Below, in pieces: positions 8,599 through 18,173 of a stretch of DNA of 64,000 bases. Made by a program: the position numbers and the translations under genes. Below the pieces are notes generated by a model. That model made no database searches. It had not been told where the DNA came from and saw only the letters and a list, made by a program, of their open reading frames with translations. Within the stretch, counting starts at the first letter, position 1. Each line of letters begins with the position of its first letter. The stretch is from positions 116,074 to 180,073 of the forward strand of contig JAKOTN010000033.1 in NCBI GenBank assembly GCA_029776255.1, in the 5' to 3' direction. This DNA is from Pseudomonadota bacterium. GTDB taxonomy: Bacteria > Pseudomonadota > Gammaproteobacteria > Burkholderiales > Rhodocyclaceae.

Positions 8599-9248
8599 AC
8601 GGAAATCGTTACCGTCGCCCGCCCCGCCTTGCGGGAGCCGCCCACCCGCGCCGCCGTCAGCACGGCGTCGTATTGATGGTGGCGCTGATCATTCTGGTGG
8701 CGATGACTCTCGCCGGCGTCGCGCTGATTCGGTCGGTGGACACCGGCAACGTCATTGCCGGCAATCTGGCTTTCCACCAGGCGGCGACCAATGCCGGCGA
8801 GAGAAGCACGCAGTTGGCGATGGTCAACTGGCTTGCGCCGGGCAGCGCACCCAACGTAAGCACCTTGGATGAAGACAAGGCGGAACAAGGCTATGTCGCT
8901 TCCAGGGTCGATCCGGCGGCAGGCGTCTCCTGGGATGCGTTCTGGAATGCCCTGCAGATCAAGAAGATCGCCGCGCCAACCGGCGGGATCTGCCCGAGCG
9001 ACGCCAATGCCGATATCGCCTGCAACAAGGTGGAATACGTCATCCACCGACTTTGCGCAACGAATGGCAAGCCCAATACCGTTAACAATCCTTGTACACA
9101 ACCGCCACCGGGCGCCTCAAGCGGCAGCAGCCAAAGCGTCGGCAACAGTGGCAACCTTGCGAGCAAGCAGGTGTACTACCGGATCACCACCCGTATCGAA
9201 GGTCCACGCCGAACCGTCAGTTACATCCAGACCATCGTCGCGATGTAA
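8589..9248 (+). CDS. pilX: Type IV pilus assembly protein PilX
   Basis: A 219-residue protein with a basic N-terminus and a PilX_N helix ('QHGVVLMVALIILVAMTLAG'), then 'NLAFHQAATNAGE' as in the family. PilX is the minor pilin that recruits PilY1 to the pilus tip. Four Cys in the second half probably form disulfides. A low-complexity Ser/Gly stretch lies near residues 170-185. It overlaps pilW by 10 bases and is followed by pilY1 after 53 bp. Confidence 0.85.
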   Translation: MFVNGNRYRRPPRLAGAAHPRRRQHGVVLMVALIILVAMTLAGVALIRSVDTGNVIAGNLAFHQAATNAGERSTQLAMVNWLAPGSAPNVSTLDEDKAEQGYVASRVDPAAGVSWDAFWNALQIKKIAAPTGGICPSDANADIACNKVEYVIHRLCATNGKPNTVNNPCTQPPPGASSGSSQSVGNSGNLASKQVYYRITTRIEGPRRTVSYIQTIVAM

Positions 9249-9301
9249 AGAAGAGCAGCCAACACCCCGCTGGAAGCCATCTCCGCCTACAGGACTGTGC
9301 C

Positions 9302-12300
9302 ATGAAGACCAACAGACCCATTGCCACCGCCCGACCATTGGTCGTTTCCCTCTTGACCTTGATCGCCGGTGTACAGGCGGCAACCACCGACCTCGCCACC
9401 GCGCCACTATCCGGCGCCTCCACCACGCAGGTTTTTCCGAATATCCTGTTCGTGCTCGACGACTCCCTGAGCATGGAAGACGACGCCCTGCCGGACTGGG
9501 CCAATGGCGCCCCGCTGTTCCGAGGCCGAAACGCAAGCTTCAACGGCATTGCTTACAACCCGGCGGTACGCTATGACCCGCCCAACTATTTCAACGCCCA
9601 AGGCGCGGCCGATACCACCACCTACCCCAGCCAAACAAGCCTCGCGACCAACGGGTGGCAGCAAGTGCAAAACGACGGCTACAAGATTCAAAGCACCACC
9701 AAAGCCGATCTGCGTCGCGCCGCTTTCTATTACACCACCGTTGCCGGTGAATACTGCACCGACAAAACGCTACGAAACTGCACCGCTGCCACGACGGCGA
9801 GCACCAGCTATCCAGTGGCGGCGCCCTTGCGCTGGTGCAACGATCTGGCGCAATCGCTCGCGGCGACCCCTTCCGCCGGGAGTTGCCGGGCGACGCAGAC
9901 CGATCTGGCATTCAAGTATCCACGGATGCCGGAACCGCAAACCAGCCAATTGACGATTACCGGCACCGCGGCAGTCAGCAGCATCACGGTCAATGGTCTG
10001 GAAATACTTTCCACCGTTGTACCGTCGCTCACCGGCGATGCCCTGGCCAGCAGTCTCGAAGCCTCGATCAATGCCTGCACCTTAGGCAAAACCGGTCTTT
10101 GCGCGACCGTTGGCTACAGCGCGACGGCCAACGGCAGCGTGTTGACGATCAGCGCACCGAACGCCTTTGCCGACATGACCCCGGTGCTGACCAAAACCGG
10201 TAGCGGCACCGTCGTCGCCACCAAGTTCGGTCGATGGGGAAGCAATCAGGTCCCCGGCGACGTGACCCTGACGGTGATCACCGACCCTCTTTCCAGCTAC
10301 CTCCGTCCCAATTCGGAAAAACGCACCGACTGCAGCGGTACAACCAAGGACAAAACCTGCACTTACGAACAGGAGATGACCAATTACGCCAACTGGTGGG
10401 CGTACTACCACACCCGCATGCAGACCATGAAATCGGCCACCAGCATTTCGTTCGCGAAAATCGACGAAACCCGCCGTATTGGTTATATGAGCATCAACAA
10501 CAATACCAACAGCGACTTTCTGAACATCAGCGAATTCTCGCCAGAGCAGAAGAAGAATTGGTACGACAAACTGTTCGCCGCGGTACCGGGCAAGGACACC
10601 CCCTTGCGCGTCGCGCTTTCGACCGCCGGTTATCTTTTCGCCGGCAAATACAACCAGCAAAGCATTTACGGCGTCTCGGTCCAGGACCCGGTGCAGTATT
10701 ACTGCCAAAAGAACACCACTATCCTGTCGACAGACGGCTACTGGAACGGGGCCGGCGGCCGCAAGCTCGACGGCACCGATACCGGCGATCAGGACGGCGC
10801 CGGCATCATCCCGCTGGTTGAGCGGCCACAACTGGATGGCGGAGCGCCGCTGTTTTACTTGACCACCCGCCAGAGCCAGCAGACGAAAACACCGACACTC
10901 GCAACGGTTCGTGAAGTCAAGACCGAACAACTGCAAAGCGACACCTCGCAGCTTCAGGTCAGCACCCTGACCGTTCCGCAATCCAGAACAGCCAACCTGA
11001 TGACGCGCACCATTGGTCTCGTCGACGAAACATCGCAATTGATGGCGGTAACCGCACCCCTCCAGAAAAGCACGAAAACGACGCAGCAAAAAAGAACCAA
11101 TACCGTGCCGGTTTCGACAACCGGACAACTTCAGAAACGTACCAAAACGCAGATACAAGGTTATACGGCGAGCTTACAAACCCGCACCTCAAGCCTGCAG
11201 TTCTCAGAGTCAACCCTGCAAACACAAACGGCAACACTTCAGACGCAAACCTACACGCTCCAGAAGCAGACAACCCCTCTGTTGCAGACGCTGACGCAAG
11301 TACAGCAAAGAACGTCGAGCGACAGCGGCCTGAACTGGAGCGGATGGACCTCGGTGGACACGTGCGACAGAAAGGATTCCGGCCTCCAGCGGAGGCAGTG
11401 CCGGACGCTGGCGGCGACGACCTCCCAAGTCAGCAGTTGCCCGGTGATTACCGGCTATACCGACCGGCTGGTCAATGTCGGAACGGATACCGAAACCTAC
11501 CAATCCAAAACCGGCTCGTCGTGCGCCTACGGCACGGCCTCCGGCTTCGGCAATGCCACCGCCGCCTGCACCGCGCAAGCGAAATCCTCGGGAGGCGAAG
11601 GCTCGACCTGGGTCGGGCCGGCGGTGGACTGCCAGTACAGCGCCGGCAGCGGCCTGGTGAACGCCGCGGGCAGCTGCACCGCCGTCGCAAAATCCGCCGC
11701 CTCGCCCTACACCGTACTGACGGCGCGGGATTGCCAGTACAGCGGCTGGACGGCCTTGAGCAATGCAGCGGGCACATGCACGCCAGTGGCGCCATCCACT
11801 GGCTCGCCCTATACCGTGCAGACGGCGAGAAATTGCCAATACACCGCCTATACCGACTGGGCGAACAGCGGCGGTACCTGCACGCCAGTCCCCCAGGACA
11901 CGACCAACTACACAAAACTCACGGCACGTCAATGCCGCTACACCGACTTCGGCGCCTGGGCGGACGCGATTAGCTCGTGTACTTCGAGGGCGCAGGACAC
12001 CACCAGTTACACCGTCGTCACGGCCCGCGAATGCCAATACTCATCCTATAGCTGGCAGAACATGGCGAGTTGCACTGTTCAGGCGGCATCGTCGTCGCCT
12101 GGCCCCTACACGGTGCTCAAGCCGATTTCCCAGTGTCAAAATGTCTGGACAGGCTGGAGCAACGCATCGAATTGCACGGCGTCCGCAACGGTGGAATGCC
12201 AATATGTCTGGGGTAACCCGGTCATCAACGACGCCAGTTGCCCTGGATCGGCGCGGGCGGCGTCCACCGGACCGAACTACACGGTCCAGAACCCGAAAAC

Positions 12301-15300
12301 CTGTTCTTATACCTGGACAGCGTGGACAAACGGCGCCTGCACGCCGGTTGCCGGCCAGACCGAATGCCAGAAGGATTGGACGGCATGGACCGATACCGGC
12401 TCCACGTGTACCAAAACCGGCACCTACGGCAACATCAGCGACGCCGACGGCGCCACCGACTGCCGATACGGCGCGGCGTCATCGCCCACGCCGGTAAATT
12501 CGTGCACCACCGCGACAGCCTCGTCCGGACCCACATTCACGGTTACCACCGCGCGCGCCTGCTCCTATGCCAACTATGTCGTCGCCAACGGCGACGCCGC
12601 GGTATGTGCCACCGTTGCCCAATCCGCCGCGTCGCCCTACACCGTCGGCGTCGCGCACCGCTGCTCCTACAACGGCGCCGTCAGCGACTGGACAACGGCC
12701 TCGGGAAACTGTACGGCAACCACACAAAACGGTAACAACTGGTTCGGTCCCAAACGCGAATGTCAATACGCCGGCTGGACGTCGTTCAGCAACGACCCGA
12801 GTTGCCCTGGCTCGGCGGCCGCGCCGTCGACCGGTCCGTCGTACACCGTCGCCCAGGCAAAAGAGTGCGCGCTCGGCTGGACGCAGCCACCGGTTGACAC
12901 CGTCTCCTGTAACGAGGACAGCACCCATCATTGCACTTACGCCGCCGCGACCGGCTGGCAGAACGTCAGTTCCTGCACGGAGGCGCCTTACGATTACCAC
13001 CAAACCGGGCGCCGTTGCCAAACCGTCGTCACGGACTGGCAAATCGACGGCTCGCTGGGTAATCAACCTTGCGAGGAAAAAACAGTGAACAACGGTAACG
13101 GATTGAAAACCAGTTACCGGTGCACGATTCCGGCGCCAACGACACAATATGTCGCCAAGTGCGGCGACGATCCCACGCAATCGACGGTCACCGAAGAACC
13201 CAGCGAGAGCAACGGTTACGTGGGCAGCGTGTGCACGACCACGACATCGCCAAAAAACAATGTCGTTTTCTGTAGCGCGGCCGACAATCTGCTACCGCAA
13301 AATTGCCCAACCACCAATCCCGAGCAGTGCAAGAGCATCACCTGCAGCGCCGAAGCCAGTGGCGCGACTCCCGACACCCTGGCCGATGTCGCGCAGTACT
13401 TTTACACGACCGATTTGCGCGATCCGACGCTGAACAACTGCGCCTCAAACGGCGATAGCTCGAAAAACGTTTGCGAAGGCCAGGAAGCGGACAAAAAAGT
13501 CCAGCGCATGACCACATACACCCTTGGTTTGGGCGCGTCCGGCATGATGCAATACGACCCGGATTACCCCAAGGCAACGCAAGGTGACGGCAGCGACTTC
13601 GCCAGCATCAAATGGCTCACCCAGGCCGACCCCAACCAGGGCATCTGTTCGTGGCAGCTCGGCGGCGATTGCAACTGGCCCAAGCCGGCCAGCAATTCGC
13701 AGAACAACATCGACGATCTATGGCATGCGGCGGTAAACGGGCGCGGCATCTACTTCAACGCCAAAGAACCAAACGCCGTGGCGGCCGGCATCAGCAGCGC
13801 GCTGGCCGATATTGGCTCGGCCTCCGGTTCGACGGCCGCCGTGACGGTGGCGTCGCCGAATTTTGTCGCGGGCGACAACAATAGCATCTTCGCAGTGTCC
13901 TTCGAAGTCGGCATCTGGGCCGGCGATGTCGTCAAACTGACGGCCAACGGCGACACCGGCGCGATCTCCACCAACGCGGTCTGGTCAGCCGAAGACAAGC
14001 TGCGCAAAAAAATGACCAACAACGGCGTTCAAGCGGCGGACGACACCTTGCGCACGATCTACACGCGCAATACCGGCGGCGAAAGTGTCAGCGGCGCGGC
14101 CGACAACCTCAAATTCTTCTCCTGGTCGGCCCTGACAAGCAGCGAAAAAAGCTACTTTAGCAGGGACTACATCGATGGCAGGCTGTCGCAATTTTGCCCA
14201 CCCGGTGAAACGAATTGCTTGTCAAACGCCACCAAGGATCTGGCCAGCGGCGAAAACCTGGTCAAGTTCCTGCGCGGCGACCGGACCAACGAGGGTGAAC
14301 TGGAAAATCTGAATGCGTACTATCGCCAGCGCACCACCAAGGGCAGCACTCTCCATCGACCGCTTGGCGATATTGCCGGTTCGGAAGCCGTTTATGTCCA
14401 GACACCGCCGTGGAATTATGTGGACAAGCAATACGCCGAATTCAAAGCCGCGAATAAAACACGGAAAGGAATGGTTTATGTCGGCGCCAACGACGGCATG
14501 CTGCACGCCTTCGACGCCAGCACCGGCGAGGAAAGCTGGGCGTATATCCCGACGGTGGTCTTGCCGAAACTCTACAAACTCGCGGACAAGAATTATGCGG
14601 GACTCCACCAGTTCACTGTCGACGGCACGCCGGTGATTGGCGACATTTGCGTGGACACGGCGGCGAACTGTAGCAACGCCAGCAGCACCAGCGTCTGGAA
14701 GACCATTCTGGTTGGCGGGCTCAATGGCGGCGGTCGCGGCTACTACGCATTGGATATTACCGACCCGGCAAAGCCAAAATCGCTTTGGGAATTCACGGAT
14801 GACAATCTGGGCCTCACCTACGGCAACCCGGTGATCACCAAACTGAAAGATGGCACCTGGGTGGTCATCGTCGCCTCCGGCTACAACAATGTCTCCCCGG
14901 GCGACGGCGTGGGACGGTTATTCATTCTCAACGCCAAAACGGGCGCGCCGATTTCCGCCATCAACAGCAATGGCACCATCGGCACCGGAGCCGGAAGCAG
15001 CGCCACGCCGAGCGGCCTCGCGAAAATCACCGCCTGGGCAAATTTCCCGGACGAAAACAACACCGCCGAGCGTGTGTATGGCGGCGATCTATTGGGCAAT
15101 CTGTGGCGCTTCGACATCAACGGCGACATCGGCACCGTCGCCAGCCCAAAGGTATACGATGCCCAACGCCTGGCAACGCTGAAAGCGGCGGACGGTAGCG
15201 CGCAACCGATCACCACCAAACCGGAACTCGGCAAGATCAAGAACTACCCGGTGATTTTCGTCGGCACCGGCAAACTCCTTGGCCCGCACGACTTCGAGCC

Positions 15301-15979
15301 GATCAACCAGGGCATCCCGAAATTCCAGAAGCACTCGTTCTATGCCATAAAGGACAAGCTCACCGACACCGATTACGGCAATCCGCGGGTCGATTCCATC
15401 GACAAGAACGGCACTTCCGTCTCGGCGTTCAACAGCTGGACGCTGGCCTCGGGAACATGCCCAAGCAATGTCTCTTTCTGCGGTCAGGGGAAAACCACGG
15501 TCAAGGTGGCTGACTTGCCGCGCAATCCAGGCGAAACCGACGAAGAATACGCGGCACGACAATTAACCACGCAGCAGCAAACGATCAGCAATGCCTTTGG
15601 CCCGTATAACGATGGCTGGTATATCGATCTTCCCGGCGACGGCGAGCAGAGCAACACCGACCCAGCCCTGGTGCGGGGAACCATCGTATTCACCACCAAT
15701 CAGCCGCAGGAGGGTGGCGGCTGCAGCCCCAAAGCCTTTAGTTTCATTTATTTCCTGGATTACCGCACTGGCGGCGCCATCGAAGGAACGAACGGCATTA
15801 TCGGCTTGAAAATTGGAGACACATTGGCCGCTAGAACCACCCCAGCCGTCTTGCCCAACGACAAGCCTTACGGCTATACGCGCACGGACGACCTGAAGAC
15901 CACGCCGCAAGAAATCCCGACTTCGCCACCCGGCAGTACAGGTCGCCGTATTTCCTGGCGAGAACTGCTGACCGAGTAA
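9302..15979 (+). CDS. pilY1: PilY1, giant type IV pilus tip adhesin with repeat insert
   Basis: A 2225-residue secreted protein; PilY1 proteins are usually about 1000-1700. Signal peptide about 1-26. A von Willebrand A-like domain begins with the MIDAS-type motif 'FVLDDSLSMEDD' (D53, S55, S57) and runs to 'TILSTDGYWN' near residue 475. It is then interrupted by about 830 residues: a Gln/Thr-rich segment (524-678) and a Cys-repeat region (679-1350). It resumes at D1358 ('DTLADVAQYFYTTDLRD'). The C-terminal beta-propeller (about 1700-2200) shows 'YVGANDGMLHAFDASTG', 'FTDDNLGLTYGNPV', 'DLLGNLWRFDINGD' (possible Ca-binding Asp/Asn at 1938-1942) and 'VGTGKLLG'. PilY1 caps the pilus, controls retraction and binds surfaces. 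Last gene of the operon; followed by inverted repeats. Confidence 0.93.
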   Translation: MKTNRPIATARPLVVSLLTLIAGVQAATTDLATAPLSGASTTQVFPNILFVLDDSLSMEDDALPDWANGAPLFRGRNASFNGIAYNPAVRYDPPNYFNAQGAADTTTYPSQTSLATNGWQQVQNDGYKIQSTTKADLRRAAFYYTTVAGEYCTDKTLRNCTAATTASTSYPVAAPLRWCNDLAQSLAATPSAGSCRATQTDLAFKYPRMPEPQTSQLTITGTAAVSSITVNGLEILSTVVPSLTGDALASSLEASINACTLGKTGLCATVGYSATANGSVLTISAPNAFADMTPVLTKTGSGTVVATKFGRWGSNQVPGDVTLTVITDPLSSYLRPNSEKRTDCSGTTKDKTCTYEQEMTNYANWWAYYHTRMQTMKSATSISFAKIDETRRIGYMSINNNTNSDFLNISEFSPEQKKNWYDKLFAAVPGKDTPLRVALSTAGYLFAGKYNQQSIYGVSVQDPVQYYCQKNTTILSTDGYWNGAGGRKLDGTDTGDQDGAGIIPLVERPQLDGGAPLFYLTTRQSQQTKTPTLATVREVKTEQLQSDTSQLQVSTLTVPQSRTANLMTRTIGLVDETSQLMAVTAPLQKSTKTTQQKRTNTVPVSTTGQLQKRTKTQIQGYTASLQTRTSSLQFSESTLQTQTATLQTQTYTLQKQTTPLLQTLTQVQQRTSSDSGLNWSGWTSVDTCDRKDSGLQRRQCRTLAATTSQVSSCPVITGYTDRLVNVGTDTETYQSKTGSSCAYGTASGFGNATAACTAQAKSSGGEGSTWVGPAVDCQYSAGSGLVNAAGSCTAVAKSAASPYTVLTARDCQYSGWTALSNAAGTCTPVAPSTGSPYTVQTARNCQYTAYTDWANSGGTCTPVPQDTTNYTKLTARQCRYTDFGAWADAISSCTSRAQDTTSYTVVTARECQYSSYSWQNMASCTVQAASSSPGPYTVLKPISQCQNVWTGWSNASNCTASATVECQYVWGNPVINDASCPGSARAASTGPNYTVQNPKTCSYTWTAWTNGACTPVAGQTECQKDWTAWTDTGSTCTKTGTYGNISDADGATDCRYGAASSPTPVNSCTTATASSGPTFTVTTARACSYANYVVANGDAAVCATVAQSAASPYTVGVAHRCSYNGAVSDWTTASGNCTATTQNGNNWFGPKRECQYAGWTSFSNDPSCPGSAAAPSTGPSYTVAQAKECALGWTQPPVDTVSCNEDSTHHCTYAAATGWQNVSSCTEAPYDYHQTGRRCQTVVTDWQIDGSLGNQPCEEKTVNNGNGLKTSYRCTIPAPTTQYVAKCGDDPTQSTVTEEPSESNGYVGSVCTTTTSPKNNVVFCSAADNLLPQNCPTTNPEQCKSITCSAEASGATPDTLADVAQYFYTTDLRDPTLNNCASNGDSSKNVCEGQEADKKVQRMTTYTLGLGASGMMQYDPDYPKATQGDGSDFASIKWLTQADPNQGICSWQLGGDCNWPKPASNSQNNIDDLWHAAVNGRGIYFNAKEPNAVAAGISSALADIGSASGSTAAVTVASPNFVAGDNNSIFAVSFEVGIWAGDVVKLTANGDTGAISTNAVWSAEDKLRKKMTNNGVQAADDTLRTIYTRNTGGESVSGAADNLKFFSWSALTSSEKSYFSRDYIDGRLSQFCPPGETNCLSNATKDLASGENLVKFLRGDRTNEGELENLNAYYRQRTTKGSTLHRPLGDIAGSEAVYVQTPPWNYVDKQYAEFKAANKTRKGMVYVGANDGMLHAFDASTGEESWAYIPTVVLPKLYKLADKNYAGLHQFTVDGTPVIGDICVDTAANCSNASSTSVWKTILVGGLNGGGRGYYALDITDPAKPKSLWEFTDDNLGLTYGNPVITKLKDGTWVVIVASGYNNVSPGDGVGRLFILNAKTGAPISAINSNGTIGTGAGSSATPSGLAKITAWANFPDENNTAERVYGGDLLGNLWRFDINGDIGTVASPKVYDAQRLATLKAADGSAQPITTKPELGKIKNYPVIFVGTGKLLGPHDFEPINQGIPKFQKHSFYAIKDKLTDTDYGNPRVDSIDKNGTSVSAFNSWTLASGTCPSNVSFCGQGKTTVKVADLPRNPGETDEEYAARQLTTQQQTISNAFGPYNDGWYIDLPGDGEQSNTDPALVRGTIVFTTNQPQEGGGCSPKAFSFIYFLDYRTGGAIEGTNGIIGLKIGDTLAARTTPAVLPNDKPYGYTRTDDLKTTPQEIPTSPPGSTGRRISWRELLTE
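10871..11335 (+). repeat. Gln/Thr-rich heptad-like repeat segment in pilY1
   Basis: Codes for PilY1 residues about 524-678. The pattern 'T-x-x-L-Q-x' recurs every six to seven residues ('SSLQFSESTLQTQTATLQTQ' is a clear stretch), with almost no Cys, Gly or Pro. It may form an extended coiled coil or beta-solenoid stalk that lifts the following Cys repeats away from the A domain. Structure is inferred. Confidence 0.7.
11336..13370 (+). repeat. Tandem Cys-pair repeats in pilY1, first unit thrombospondin-like
   Basis: Codes for PilY1 residues about 679-1357. The first unit has W-x-x-W-x5-C and 'QRRQCR', resembling a thrombospondin type 1 repeat. About 17 units of 22-40 residues follow, each with the plan C-[QRS]-Y, a Trp or Tyr a few residues on, a second Cys about 12-16 residues later, a Thr/Ser/Ala-rich stretch, then 'YTV' and a basic residue before the next Cys. 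Examples are 'CQYSGWTALSNAAGTC' and 'CQYTAYTDWANSGGTC'. Units are diverged in sequence but regular in layout, so they are old rather than freshly duplicated. Confidence 0.8.
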
Positions 15980-16388
15980 GAAACGCGAGTGAAATGTCTC
16001 TCCCGGAAGCTCTATTTTCGAAGCGACATTTCACTCGTCATGAACGCGATGGTGCCGTCATCCAGAGAGAACCGGCGACAGTGTCATCAATGACGGCTGG
16101 AGAACGCAAACCAGCGGGTAACGATTGGGAAGAAACCAAACAAGTGCTGTCATCAACAGGCCACCCGCCCGCATCCGGCGGGTGGCACCCGGCCGGCGAA
16201 TGGGGCGGTGCACAAGTTTTTCGATCGACGAAAGCGACCCAATGGCGTCGAGGACCGTCCCCTCCAGCGACACTGGCGTCCTCGACGTGGGACTTCGATG
16301 AGGTCAAACGCTACCTAACGGTGCCCAACTGGCGGCACAGCGCCCATCGGACCATCATCGTGCCCGCCCGAGACTTGGATGCGAATGC
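15980..16388. other. Gene-free gap with three strong inverted repeats
   Basis: This 409-bp stretch lies between convergent pilY1 and the propeller gene; I see no credible gene. Perfect inverted repeats are present at 15986-15998/16025-16037 (13-bp arms, 26-base loop), 16160-16169/16177-16186 (10-bp arms, 7-base loop) and 16246-16255/16278-16287 (10-bp arms, 22-base loop), plus a small GTCAT/ATGAC dyad at 16083-16094. None is followed by a clear T-run, so a role as bidirectional terminators is plausible but not proven. Confidence 0.5.
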
Positions 16389-17252
16389 TCAATCCGCCGA
16401 ACGCCAAACCTCAAGCACCCGGCCGCGCCCCTGTTCGGCGACCAGAAAATGCCCGGACGCCAACGGCAGAATGGTTTGACCGGAACGCAAGCCTTTGAGG
16501 ATGATCAGCGTTTTTCCGCTCTTGTCGAGCAGTAGCAGACGTGCGCGATGGGTCAAATCCTCGGTCACCCACAGCCCCTCCTCATCGCACAGGACAAAAC
16601 CCGGCGCCTTGAGACGGTCCATGACGATCTCGTCGCCACCGCCAGGCTTGAAACGCTTGACCCAGTTACGGCCCTTCTCGGCGTAATACAACTGCCCGTC
16701 CGGGCACACCGCCACGCCCTCGCTTTCCAGAAGGCCGTCGCGCAACACGCTCACCTCGCCGGTCCGCGAATCGAAACGCAGTAGCCGGCCATCGCCCGGC
16801 CGATCCTCGATGGCATAAAGATGGCGGCCGTCGCCAACGATGCCTTCAAGATTGACTCCCCGGAACAAGGTGTCGACCTTGCCGCCGTGCAGCCACAGCA
16901 CCGGTTGCTCGCCGCCTTCCTGAGTCACGGCGACACCGTCGCCGAACGACGCCAGACCGTCGGGCTTGGACAGCCCGTTCAGCACCGCCGACAACCGGCC
17001 GTCGTCCTCACGCTTGAAAAGAATGCCCCGGCCCTGACTCAACTCCTGACTGACATACAACACGCCTTGCCTATCCCTGGCCAAGGCGCTGACGTGCGGC
17101 AGGTTGTCCAGATAAACCGAGTACGACCAGCCACTGGCGGCGCTGACCGGAAAAAAATGCTGCCAGGCGAGAAAACCGAGCGCGCCAAGCATCATCGCCG
17201 CCAACGACATCAGCAACAGCGGCAGCTTGCTGTTCGGCGACCAATACGCCAT
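16389..17252 (-). CDS. Membrane-anchored beta-propeller (SMP-30/NHL-like) protein
   Basis: A 287-residue protein with one N-terminal membrane helix (about 10-30) and an exported domain built of repeated short beta-strands: 'VSALARDRQGVLYVSQE', 'PDGLASFGDGVAVTQEGG', 'GIVGDGRHLYAIED', 'ESEGVAVCPDGQLYYAEKG'. This is the pattern of a six-bladed NHL/gluconolactonase-type propeller. No catalytic set can be assigned with confidence and no specific family name is recognised. It lies 30 bp downstream of a methyltransferase gene on the same strand, so they may be cotranscribed. Confidence 0.65.
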   Translation of the reverse strand: MAYWSPNSKLPLLLMSLAAMMLGALGFLAWQHFFPVSAASGWSYSVYLDNLPHVSALARDRQGVLYVSQELSQGRGILFKREDDGRLSAVLNGLSKPDGLASFGDGVAVTQEGGEQPVLWLHGGKVDTLFRGVNLEGIVGDGRHLYAIEDRPGDGRLLRFDSRTGEVSVLRDGLLESEGVAVCPDGQLYYAEKGRNWVKRFKPGGGDEIVMDRLKAPGFVLCDEEGLWVTEDLTHRARLLLLDKSGKTLIILKGLRSGQTILPLASGHFLVAEQGRGRVLEVWRSAD

Positions 17253-17282
17253 CCGCTCAACTCCCCGCGAGCGTCGCCCGCA

Positions 17283-17924
17283 TTAGCGGACGCGCTCGAA
17301 AAGTGCGACGTGCAAGGTATGCAATAAGGGGCTACGCGCGAAATCGCGGACCAGTTTGTAGCCGTTGTGACGGAAATAACCCTCGACCTCGGCAAGCGGC
17401 GTCGCCAGTTTCTGCGACGGCCGGCCGCCGAAACTGCCACGCAGGCGGCGCTTGAACGAGGTAATCGACAGCGGGCTGAAATACGACAGCGCGACATATT
17501 TGCCGGCCACGCGGCACAGTTCGGACACCGCCTGCTGGCGAATGCGCGGATTCGGGAAATGATGAAAGAGCCGAAAACAAAGCACGGTATCGAACTGACG
17601 ATCGGCGTAAGTCAGCGCCTCGATATCCTGTTTTTCCACCGGACAATCGAAGCCGTTTTCGCGGACATGGTCACGGGTGATCGCCAGCATGGCGTCCGAA
17701 TAGTCGCCGCAACTCAATCGAAACCCTTGCTTGGCCAGATGAACGCTGACCCGGCCGGCGCCGCAGGGCAGATCGAGCACGCGGTGCTCCTTGGGAATTC
17801 CTCGGAAAACCTTGTCAATCAGGGCCATTTCGGCGGCGTGCTGGCGTGGGGGCCGTTCTTTATAAGCCAGTGCCGTCGGCGCGTCGTATTTGACCCGGCC
17901 ACGATATTCGACATCCTCTTGCAT
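17283..17924 (-). CDS. Class I SAM-dependent methyltransferase
   Basis: A 213-residue cytosolic enzyme with a Rossmann-fold methyltransferase domain. Motif I is 'RVLDLPCGAGRVS' near residue 50, the acidic residue after strand 2 is in 'LSCGDYSDAML', and 'FDTVLCFRLFHHFP' follows. The start at 17924 has GAGGA six bases upstream on the minus strand; in-frame upstream codons run into untranslated DNA. Substrate unknown; the sequence does not match UbiG, BioC or CmoA well enough to name. Confidence 0.82.
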   Translation of the reverse strand: MQEDVEYRGRVKYDAPTALAYKERPPRQHAAEMALIDKVFRGIPKEHRVLDLPCGAGRVSVHLAKQGFRLSCGDYSDAMLAITRDHVRENGFDCPVEKQDIEALTYADRQFDTVLCFRLFHHFPNPRIRQQAVSELCRVAGKYVALSYFSPLSITSFKRRLRGSFGGRPSQKLATPLAEVEGYFRHNGYKLVRDFARSPLLHTLHVALFERVR

Positions 17925-18173
17925 GAAAATTCCTCGCTGACCATCAAGCCCGGGATCGATCCGGGCGACTGTAGTTTTTTTGACCCAACCCTGCGATTCC
18001 GGGCCGTCAAACCGAATCCGGCCCGGAGCGGTCGGAAAATCCGGCGCGCCGACGGTTTTCCCGAACACGCCCTAAGCGACCAAGCCCGCCATGATTGCCG
18101 CGCGGCGGTCGCCTGTCAACCGCGCCAGGAACACGCCCTCGCGCCCTCTTCCCGTCCGGCGGGCCGCGACCGG

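Noticed and set aside
17948..17981. Hairpin GCCCGG/CCGGGC followed by a T-run on the plus strand
   Set aside because: The orientation does not fit: the genes on both sides are on the minus strand and no plus-strand transcript is expected here.
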